Below are positions 1-5,170 of a stretch of DNA of 5,170 bases, piece by piece. How positions within the stretch are numbered: position 1 is the first letter of the stretch; each line of letters opens with the position of its first letter. This DNA is from Candidatus Margulisiibacteriota bacterium (GTDB taxonomy: Bacteria > Margulisbacteria > Marinamargulisbacteria > DT-59): contig JABSQL010000348.1 in NCBI GenBank assembly GCA_013215865.1, positions 1-5,170 on the forward strand, read 5' to 3'. The notes under the pieces are model-generated. The model was not told the DNA's origin, made no database searches, and saw only the letters and a list, made by a program, of their open reading frames with translations. A program made the position numbers and the translations under genes.

Positions 1-501
1 TATCTGAATAAAATTTTCTTTTCTATATCTTCTATACGGATATTGGGCCGTATTCTGATATGGACATTGTTAACATTGCCATATATTTTCTTGCTAAGAA
101 TGGGGCAAGATGGACTGATGGCAATGTGGTTTGCCTGCGTGTCAATTTGGACGGTGGATATCTTTGCTTTTTTTGGCGGGAAATGGTTTGGATCTCACAA
201 AATAGCACCCCATATTAGTCCGAATAAAACGATTGAAGGATCATTAACGGGTCTATTGGGATGTATAGGTGTTGCAGTCATATTTGTTACACAATTTGGC
301 TTAGATATGAGTTTATACCTGCCTTTAGGGTTCGCTATTGGAATATTATCTCAGGTCGGCGATTTCCATGAATCTTTAACAAAACGCCATTTTAAAATTA
401 AAGATTCTTCTCATATGCTACCGGGTCATGGCGGTTTCTATGACCGAGCCGACAGTGTAATGCTTGTGATGCCCTTGGTATATTTTATTATTAATGGATA
501 G
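1..501 (+). CDS. cdsA: Phosphatidate cytidylyltransferase (CDP-diacylglycerol synthase), C-terminal part, 5' end outside the window
   Basis: The enzyme condenses phosphatidic acid with CTP to give CDP-diacylglycerol, the precursor of bacterial phospholipids; it is an integral membrane protein. The frame is open from base 1 to the TAG at 499-501, giving 166 residues, so the TTG at 43 is unlikely to be the real start and the N-terminal membrane helices are missing. What is visible fits the catalytic half: hydrophobic helices, then SPNKTIEG (about residues 73-80), another hydrophobic pair, GDFHES, and the family signature encoded at about 373-453 with KR, KD, the PGHGG core and DRADS. These charged residues form the CTP/metal site in characterised members. 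The gene ends within the first codons of dxr, a common bacterial pairing. Family identity is secure; only the truncated start is unknown. Confidence 0.95.
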   Translation, partial: YLNKIFFSISSIRILGRILIWTLLTLPYIFLLRMGQDGLMAMWFACVSIWTVDIFAFFGGKWFGSHKIAPHISPNKTIEGSLTGLLGCIGVAVIFVTQFGLDMSLYLPLGFAIGILSQVGDFHESLTKRHFKIKDSSHMLPGHGGFYDRADSVMLVMPLVYFIING

Positions 502-505
502 ATCA

Positions 506-1675
506 ATGAAGCGAATTACCATACTGGGATCAACCGGCTCTATTGGAAAACAGACACTGGAAATCGTGGCTCAATTTCCAGATCAGTTTAAAGTTATAGG
601 ATTATCTTGCCATCGCCAAATTGAAACCTTAAAATCTCAAATTCTCCAATTTAAACCCCAGTATGTGGCCGTTCATTCCAAATCAGACAGAGAAGAGGTG
701 TCGCAATTTTTAAAACGTTATAAATTGAAAATAGATATTTTGGTTGGAAATGAAGGCTTAATTGCATTGTCTCGTATCGAGTCGACGGATTTAATGATTG
801 TTGCAATCGTGGGGACAGCAGGTATCGCACCGACATTTGAAGCGATTGGAAATGGTATTTCCATCGGATTAGCCTGTAAGGAAGTGTTGGTTTCTGCTGG
901 AGATATCATTATGGCATTGGCGAAAAAGAGGAAGGTGCCGATTTTACCCATAGACTCTGAACATTCAGCCATCCAGCATTGTTTGTCAGGAGTCAGCGGA
1001 GATATGTCTACAATTGATAGACTTATCTTAACAGCTTCGGGTGGCCCTTTTCTAAACAGACCGAAACACACGTTTAGTAGCATTACCCGTGAAGAGGCGC
1101 TCAATCACCCTAATTGGAAAATGGGGTCTAAAATTTCTATTGATTCAGCAACCATGATGAATAAGGGGCTGGAGGTGATAGAGGCACATCACTTATTTCA
1201 GGTGCCATATTCTAAAATTGAAGTGATCGTGCATCCTCAAAGTATTATTCACAGTATGGTGGCATTTGATGATGGTACCTTGTTGTCACAAATGAGTTTG
1301 CCAGATATGCGATTACCCATTCAGGCTGTGTTAACGTATCCCAAAAGGTGTAACAATCCATGGCCTAAAACAGAATTGGCAACGCTTCCGCCACTCACAT
1401 TCCAGAAACCAGATACAAATCAATTCCCTCTTTTGAAATTGGCGTATGAGTGTGGTGAAAAAGGGGGGATCTATCCTGCCGTTATGAACGCAGCGAATGA
1501 AGCGATTGTGTCTCAATTTTTAAATGGGGATATCCAATTTGAACACATTTTTGACAAAGTGACTCAAGTTGTGGAACAATGTGTCCAAGTTGACAGTCCC
1601 TCTATCCATGAGATTCTGGCAATTGATAAAGAGATAAAGGATCGGTTATGCCCCAAAAATCTGACCTATGTTTAG
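506..1675 (+). CDS. dxr: 1-deoxy-D-xylulose 5-phosphate reductoisomerase
   Basis: Dxr (IspC) rearranges and reduces DXP to 2-C-methyl-D-erythritol 4-phosphate with NADPH, the first committed MEP-pathway step and the fosmidomycin target; it is cytosolic. From the ATG at 506 the protein has 389 residues (E. coli: 398). Visible are the NADPH loop GSTGSIG (8-14), the DXP-binding lysine K125, metal ligands D150, E152 and E223 with PIDSEH, ASGGP (177-181), HPNWKMG (201-207), SATMMNKGLE (214-223), HPQSIIHSM (243-251), LPDMRLPI (265-272) and the C-terminal helical domain with MNAANEA. An in-frame ATG at 494 would add four residues and overlap cdsA by 8 bases. I prefer 506 because MKRITILGSTGSIG is the usual family N terminus and a weak GGA lies 7 bases upstream. 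Odd point: the usual Asn before K125 is Cys (LACKE). The 3' end overlaps dprA by 28 bases. Confidence 0.97.
   Translation: MKRITILGSTGSIGKQTLEIVAQFPDQFKVIGLSCHRQIETLKSQILQFKPQYVAVHSKSDREEVSQFLKRYKLKIDILVGNEGLIALSRIESTDLMIVAIVGTAGIAPTFEAIGNGISIGLACKEVLVSAGDIIMALAKKRKVPILPIDSEHSAIQHCLSGVSGDMSTIDRLILTASGGPFLNRPKHTFSSITREEALNHPNWKMGSKISIDSATMMNKGLEVIEAHHLFQVPYSKIEVIVHPQSIIHSMVAFDDGTLLSQMSLPDMRLPIQAVLTYPKRCNNPWPKTELATLPPLTFQKPDTNQFPLLKLAYECGEKGGIYPAVMNAANEAIVSQFLNGDIQFEHIFDKVTQVVEQCVQVDSPSIHEILAIDKEIKDRLCPKNLTYV
1636..1641 (+). promoter_or_regulatory. Ribosome binding site of dprA
   Basis: AAAGGA lies 6 bases before the ATG at 1648, inside the end of dxr. It supports the dprA start despite the 28-base overlap, and the arrangement suggests translational coupling (inference). 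Confidence 0.6.
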
Positions 1676-2772
1676 CACTTAATGCCATTTGCTATGATCG
1701 CCCTCAATGGGCTTCCATTCTTCTAGAAAAATTGCAACATCTAAAAGATATTCCTTTTCTCCTCGAGAAGCTCCTTTATTCCAGAAGTGTTTCCAGTGCC
1801 ACCAGAGATCTATACCTTAAAAGAGCCAGGTGTTATGACCATAATCTATATAAAAACGCGCTATTAGAAAATCAGGTATCTTACATCACTCTTGAAGATG
1901 CCCAGTATCCAGAGCAGTTAAAGGAAATCCATGACCCACCCTGTGTATTATATTACAAAGGTGAGCGATCATTTTTGTCAAAAACGTTATTGGCCATTGT
2001 GGGTTCTCGACAAATGACATCATATGGAAAGGCTGTCACCCAACATTTAATAGAAGATTTGGGTAACAATTTTGTCATTGTATCTGGTTTAGCAAGAGGT
2101 ATTGATGCAGTTGCACATGAAACAGCGCTCTTAAATCAACTCCAAACGATTGCAGTTTTAGGAACAGGAATTGATCGAATATACCCTGTACACAACACAG
2201 AGTTATTTAAAAAAATGGGACAACACGGGTTATTGATAACAGAGTATCCACCTGGGGTTGGGTCGCACCAAACCCACTTTCCGCTTAGAAATAGAATTAT
2301 TAGTGGGCTGTCTGTAGGCACCCTTGTCATTGAAGCCGGCAAAAGAAGTGGTGCATTGATAACGGCTCGGCACGCTTTAGAGCAGAATAGAGATGTATTT
2401 GCCGTTCCTGGGTCTATATTCTCTCCTCTATCAGAGGGTCCTCATTCATTATTAGAGAATGGTGCGCAACTGGTTCAATCTGCTCAAGATGTGTATAAAG
2501 CATACCCATATTTAAATTTTGTATCCAGACAATCAGCCGAAAAATTGGAAGATCTGCCTGATCATTCTTTCACGCTTCAAGAGCAATCTGTATGGACTCA
2601 TGTCAGTTCAAAACCGATACATGTTGATGAGTTATCATGTCGATCAGGTGTTCCTATTGGACCGTTATTATCGATGGTGACGCAGTTTGAGATCACAAAT
2701 AGAATATCTTGTTTACCTGGACAATACGTGGTGAGAAAATCAAATAAAAAGGGTGTGTATGGCTCTTTTTAA
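1648..2772 (+). CDS. dprA: DNA-processing protein DprA (Smf), RecA loader for natural transformation
   Basis: DprA binds incoming single-stranded DNA in the cytosol, protects it and loads RecA during transformation; many non-competent bacteria also carry it. The 374-residue product has the full layout. An N-terminal helical region (about 1-75) is followed by the lead-in with YPEQLKEI and PPCVLYYKG (87-105), and then by the Rossmann-like core: AIVGSR (116-121), SGLARGIDAVAHE (146-158), AVLGTGID..YP (169-180), FPLRNRIISGLS (211-222), EAGKRSGALITARHA (229-243) and AVPG (252-255). The end of the core reads GPHSLLENGA where the family usually has GTN.LI..GA. A linker then leads to a C-terminal winged-helix domain (about 310-364: KPIHVDELS, LPGQYVVRK). 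The ATG at 1648 has a good ribosome site. The gene occupies the place after cdsA-dxr where rseP often sits. No other competence gene is in view, so competence itself is not shown. Confidence 0.96.
   Translation: MPQKSDLCLALNAICYDRPQWASILLEKLQHLKDIPFLLEKLLYSRSVSSATRDLYLKRARCYDHNLYKNALLENQVSYITLEDAQYPEQLKEIHDPPCVLYYKGERSFLSKTLLAIVGSRQMTSYGKAVTQHLIEDLGNNFVIVSGLARGIDAVAHETALLNQLQTIAVLGTGIDRIYPVHNTELFKKMGQHGLLITEYPPGVGSHQTHFPLRNRIISGLSVGTLVIEAGKRSGALITARHALEQNRDVFAVPGSIFSPLSEGPHSLLENGAQLVQSAQDVYKAYPYLNFVSRQSAEKLEDLPDHSFTLQEQSVWTHVSSKPIHVDELSCRSGVPIGPLLSMVTQFEITNRISCLPGQYVVRKSNKKGVYGSF
2746..2753 (+). promoter_or_regulatory. Probable ribosome binding site of pgeF
   Basis: A purine run AAAAAGGG ends 5 bases before the ATG at 2759. 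It would overlap the alternative GTG start at 2753, so it favours the ATG. It lies within the last codons of dprA. Confidence 0.4.
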
Positions 2773-3364
2773 TGTTATTCCAGATTCACGGGTGTCATCG
2801 TGTCTTTCGACTCGGAAAGATACGTTAGAAGATATACTCACTCATTTACCACACGAAACTGTTTGGGAAATGAATCAAGTACATTTGGATCAAATCCAAA
2901 TAATAGATTCATTGACGCACTCAGAATATGTATCTCAAGATAATAAACGTCAGGTGCCACATACAGATGCCCTAATATCCACACAAATAAATCAGCTACT
3001 CTTGGTAAGATCTGCAGATTGTTTACCTGTTTTGATTTTTCACCCCAACCCTCTTGTTGCAGCGATTCATGCAGGTAGAAAGGGAACAGAGATGGGAATA
3101 TTGAAGAAAGTATTATCCAAAATTCAGGCAGAGTATGGGTTGATTGATGGGTTTAAAATATGGTTGGGCCCAAGAATTTGTACAAACTGTTATGAGATGG
3201 ATTTGGTCGAAGAAAATATGAAACAGATCAGAGAGCAAATTGATATTTCCAAATCACATGTCATAGATTGTAAAGTATGTACGTCTTGCCAGAATGAGCA
3301 TTATTTTTCCTATCGAAAAGAAGGTCCTGGTTCTGGGAGGATATATAGCGGTATTCGGATTTAG
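2759..3364 (+). CDS. pgeF: Peptidoglycan editing factor / polyphenol oxidase family protein (YfiH, YlmD, LACC1, DUF152)
   Basis: Members carry a metal/catalytic His-Cys-His triad. Activities reported for the family include removal of misincorporated L-Ser from UDP-MurNAc in E. coli (PgeF) and purine nucleoside phosphorylase/deaminase activity in LACC1/YlmD relatives; which applies here cannot be told from sequence. From the ATG at 2759 the product is 201 residues, short against the usual 240-280. It shows NQVH (39-42, H42), TDALIS (69-74), SADCLPVLIF (85-94, C88), AAIHAG (101-106, H104), LGPRI..NCYEM (137-147) and a tail with CTSC (174-177), YFSYRKEG (182-189) and GR..SGI. The triad is intact. 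The normally HAGWRG motif reads HAGRKG, losing the Trp. A GTG start at 2753 would add two residues. The gene overlaps dprA by 14 bases and is probably co-translated with it. Confidence 0.9.
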   Translation: MALFNVIPDSRVSSCLSTRKDTLEDILTHLPHETVWEMNQVHLDQIQIIDSLTHSEYVSQDNKRQVPHTDALISTQINQLLLVRSADCLPVLIFHPNPLVAAIHAGRKGTEMGILKKVLSKIQAEYGLIDGFKIWLGPRICTNCYEMDLVEENMKQIREQIDISKSHVIDCKVCTSCQNEHYFSYRKEGPGSGRIYSGIRI

Positions 3365-3386
3365 CCATAATGATCCTACTAATCTC

Positions 3387-4292
3387 TTATTGATCCAAAA
3401 TGCCAAGGCCTAATAAAGCCGTTTTGAGACATTGTTTTTCATCTTCCGTGGCAGGTATTAAAGGTAAGCGGGGATCTCCCACTTGGAAGCCTAGCATGGT
3501 CATAGCTGCTTTAATGGGTGTGGGGTTTGTGGTTATAAAGAGCGCTTTAAATAAAGGAACAAGTTGTTTAGATATTGCATCAGACAAATCTTTCTTACCC
3601 GTATTAAACAAAGAAATCATTTCTTGAATTTTATCGCCTACCAGGTGAGACGCAACGGACACCACACCATGTGCGCCTTTTTCCATATAAGGCAAGGTCA
3701 TATCATCATCACCAGAATATATGAGGAAATCATCAGAAGTTTGATACCGGATGGCTTCAACTTGGCAGATGCCATTCGCTTCTTTAACCCCGATGATCTT
3801 ATTGTGATGAGAGAGTTTTGCAATGGTTTCTGGTTCCATATTCAGACTGGTTCGGCCGGGGATATTGTATAAAAAAATAGGCACAGTGCTATTATCTGCC
3901 ACTGCAGTAAAATGTTGAAAGAGCCCTTCCTGTGAGGGTTTATTGTAATAAGGGACCACTTGAAGAACTGCGTCAACGCCCATTTCGGCGGCTTCCTGTG
4001 TTGATTTAATGGCGGTGGCGGTTGAGTTTGACCCTGTGCCCGCAATAATAGGAATTTTGCCTTTAAAATGATCAATAATATGTTTGAATAGACGAAACTC
4101 TTCGTCATGTGTCAGGGTGGGCGCTTCTCCCGTTGTGCCTGCTAATACAATAGAATTGGATCCATGATCTATGAGGTGTTGTACCAGACGAACCGCTTCT
4201 TCATAATGTACAGACCCATCTTTGTCGAAAGGTGTGACCATCGCAGTTATAACCGTTCCAAAATCCATATGGACTATAGTAACACTTTTCAT
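3387..4292 (-). CDS. dapA: 4-hydroxy-tetrahydrodipicolinate synthase
   Basis: DapA condenses pyruvate with L-aspartate semialdehyde, the first step towards diaminopimelate and lysine, as a cytosolic (beta/alpha)8-barrel forming a Schiff base with pyruvate. The 301-residue product is complete. It has TAMVTPFD (17-24), GTTGEAPTLTHDE (52-64, the catalytic Thr pair T53/T54), AGTGSNST (84-91), VPYYNKPSQEG (113-123, with the Tyr of the proton relay), YNIPGRT (142-148, Y142 and substrate-carboxylate R147), GVKEA (168-172, Schiff-base K170), SGDDD (193-197), GVVSV (209-213) and NPTPIK (256-261). These match E. coli T44/T45, Y107, Y133, R138 and K161 in order. The start is uncertain: the ATG at 4292 has AGGA only 2 bases upstream, while the in-frame ATG at 4268 gives MDFGTVITAMVTPF, closer to the usual N terminus and length (293), but lacks a ribosome site. 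The gene is downstream of coaE on the same strand. Confidence 0.97.
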   Translation of the reverse strand: MKSVTIVHMDFGTVITAMVTPFDKDGSVHYEEAVRLVQHLIDHGSNSIVLAGTTGEAPTLTHDEEFRLFKHIIDHFKGKIPIIAGTGSNSTATAIKSTQEAAEMGVDAVLQVVPYYNKPSQEGLFQHFTAVADNSTVPIFLYNIPGRTSLNMEPETIAKLSHHNKIIGVKEANGICQVEAIRYQTSDDFLIYSGDDDMTLPYMEKGAHGVVSVASHLVGDKIQEMISLFNTGKKDLSDAISKQLVPLFKALFITTNPTPIKAAMTMLGFQVGDPRLPLIPATEDEKQCLKTALLGLGILDQ

Positions 4293-4296
4293 ATTC

Positions 4297-4310
4297 CTGG
4301 AAAATACCAG
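4297..4310 (-). other. Small inverted repeat just upstream of dapA
   Basis: CTGG and CCAG arms of four bases enclose a six-base A/T loop in the coaE-dapA gap. On the minus strand the second arm runs into the AGGA in front of the ATG at 4292. It is too short to call a terminator; an effect on dapA translation is only a guess, and chance is a fair explanation. Confidence 0.2.
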
Positions 4311-4340
4311 ATAGTTTATCGTCTTTGATCTATTAGACAG

Positions 4341-4901
4341 TTAGTATTTAGATTTAAAAACCGTTTGAAACGTAGATATGCAGGATGCTTCAAATGTTGA
4401 GTCGTAGTTATTTACAATAATATGATCCGCCAGAATCTTATATTCTGAAAGGCTTTTTTGAGAGGGGCCAATCCGAGGATATTTTTCTCCAATATGCTCT
4501 TTAATATCAGATTCTTTTGCATCAATAACCACAATGGTGTCGCACAGGGTATCTAGTTGTATGTCATGGAGAAGGGCGCCACAAATGATCCAATCCCCTT
4601 TTTTATTGTCAATCTGAATCTCTACGGTTTCTTTTATAATAGGGTGGATAAAGGCATTCAGCGTGGCAAGCTCAGAAGGGTTTGAAAAGACACGTTTTCC
4701 CAAAAGAGGCCGGCTAATGCCACCTTCCACAATGATGTCTGGTCCGAATGTGCGGGTGAGTTCTTGAATTATTTCGGGTCTTTTCAGAAGCATATGGCCC
4801 ACTTCATCCAACTCAATGACGTCAGCGATGAAATGGGAACGGGCAATGTCTAAGGCATGAGATTTACCGACACCCACTCTTCCAGTTAACCCTAAAATCA
4901 T
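4341..4901 (-). CDS. coaE: Dephospho-CoA kinase (divergent)
   Basis: CoaE phosphorylates the 3'-hydroxyl of dephospho-CoA with ATP, the last step of CoA synthesis, in the cytosol. The 186-residue protein is slightly short (usually about 200). It begins with the P-loop GLTGRVGVGKS (4-14) at the correct distance from the N terminus. Next come IELDEVGH (29-36), aligning with the family IDAD segment and keeping the second Asp (D32), then RPLLGKRVF.NP (64-75), NAFIHPIIKE (82-91), a core strand IICGALLHD (105-113) in place of the usual V.PLL.E, CDTIVVIDA (120-128) and ADHIIVNN (158-165), like the usual AD.VI.N.G. The LID segment between about 128 and 158 is shortened and poor in the usual arginines. 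The start is firm: its ATGA overlaps the nadD stop by four bases, and GAGGGA precedes it. I judge it a true but diverged CoaE; another P-loop kinase of this fold is the alternative. Confidence 0.87.
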   Translation of the reverse strand: MILGLTGRVGVGKSHALDIARSHFIADVIELDEVGHMLLKRPEIIQELTRTFGPDIIVEGGISRPLLGKRVFSNPSELATLNAFIHPIIKETVEIQIDNKKGDWIICGALLHDIQLDTLCDTIVVIDAKESDIKEHIGEKYPRIGPSQKSLSEYKILADHIIVNNYDSTFEASCISTFQTVFKSKY

Positions 4902-5170
4902 TTTGGGATTCCCTCATATAAATGATGGCGGTTGACATAAGTATGAATTTCGGGGGGAAGCAAGTGGGATACATCTTGATATAACTGTATTCTGTCTCGA
5001 ATATCTGATGCTGCAATAGGAACCGGATCAATGGTTAAGAATGTGAGAGACTCATAAGGGATATGAGATAGCCATTGTTGATGGTAGGAAATATACGTTT
5101 GAGGGTCCATTAATTGTCTGTTGATGATAACCAAATCGACAAAGTTAGTAATAGATCGAAAAGACTTCCA
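4898..5170 (-). CDS. nadD: Probable nicotinate-nucleotide adenylyltransferase, C-terminal part, 5' end outside the window
   Basis: NadD adenylates nicotinate mononucleotide to deamido-NAD in NAD synthesis. The frame is open from the window edge to the TGA at 4900-4898, leaving 90 residues; a TTG at 5134 lies inside this open frame and is unlikely to be the true start. The first visible residue is a Trp followed by a segment ending FVDLVIINRQ (10-19), matching the family W....I...a.lvV..R stretch. The tail has PIAASDIRDRIQ (50-61), corresponding to the ISSTEIR nucleotide-binding motif, then HLLPPEIHTYVNRHHLY (69-85), matching the typical lP..V..YI...LY ending. The two serines of SSTEIR are alanines here. 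The N-terminal (T/H)xGH nucleotidyltransferase motif is not in the window, so the family call rests on this C-terminal pattern. It precedes coaE with a 4-base overlap. Confidence 0.8.
   Translation of the reverse strand, partial: WKSFRSITNFVDLVIINRQLMDPQTYISYHQQWLSHIPYESLTFLTIDPVPIAASDIRDRIQLYQDVSHLLPPEIHTYVNRHHLYEGIPK
4910..4915 (-). promoter_or_regulatory. Ribosome binding site of coaE
   Basis: On the minus strand GAGGGA stands 8 bases before the coaE ATG at 4901, within the last codons of nadD. With the ATGA stop/start overlap it supports this start and coupled translation. Confidence 0.6.

Noticed and set aside
43..45. TTG as the start of the first gene
   Set aside because: The reading frame stays open to the window edge and CdsA proteins are much longer, so this is an internal Leu codon.
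718..1104. 128-codon open frame on the minus strand
   Set aside because: It lies wholly inside dxr, whose protein is conserved across this stretch, and its translation shows no recognisable domain.
3373..3397. Repeated GATCC/TGATCC words around the convergent junction as a possible terminator or repeat element
   Set aside because: They are direct copies of a very short word, do not form a useful stem and are compatible with chance.
3564..3872. 102-codon plus-strand open frame antisense to dapA
   Set aside because: It mirrors the dapA coding sequence, has no ribosome site I could support and resembles no known protein.
3842..4108. 88-codon open frame on the minus strand
   Set aside because: It is an alternative frame inside dapA across the conserved GTGSNST and PYYNKP motifs; low-complexity translation with no family features.
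5132..5134. TTG as the start of the nadD-like gene
   Set aside because: The frame continues upstream with residues that match NadD (Trp and the strand before VIINR), so the gene is cut by the window edge.
1..5170. A novel defence, mobile or secondary-metabolite system
   Set aside because: Every substantial frame is accounted for by known housekeeping families; no repeats, integrase, transposase, toxin-antitoxin pair or unassigned gene remains.

Overview
This is an ordinary bacterial housekeeping region. By eye it is moderately AT-rich (roughly 40% G+C) and almost wholly coding. It holds seven protein genes in two convergent groups. The two outermost genes are cut by the window edges. I see no tRNA, rRNA, mobile element, CRISPR array, phage gene or toxin/defence module, and I found no previously undescribed system. 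The host uses the MEP (non-mevalonate) isoprenoid route and the diaminopimelate route to lysine and peptidoglycan, so it is a bacterium. The sequence alone does not fix the phylum. Several proteins vary at usually conserved positions, which suggests a lineage distant from the common model bacteria.

Plus strand, 1 to 3364: the end of cdsA (CDP-diacylglycerol synthase), dxr (first committed MEP enzyme), dprA (ssDNA-binding/RecA-loading protein of transformation) and a pgeF/yfiH-type gene of the multicopper-oxidase-like DUF152 family. The genes are packed as one probable operon: dxr starts at the cdsA stop, dprA starts 28 bases inside dxr, and pgeF starts 14 bases inside dprA. The cdsA-dxr pair is a common bacterial arrangement, but the site-2 protease gene rseP that often follows it is absent here and dprA takes its place.

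Minus strand, 5170 down to 3387: the 3' end of a probable nadD (NAD synthesis), coaE (last step of CoA synthesis; 4-base ATGA overlap with nadD) and dapA (4-hydroxy-tetrahydrodipicolinate synthase) after a 48-base gap. This looks like a cofactor/precursor operon read towards the first one. The two groups meet at a junction of only 22 bases with no obvious hairpin terminator. No promoter was identified; those of both groups probably lie outside the window. The longest non-coding stretch is under 50 bases.
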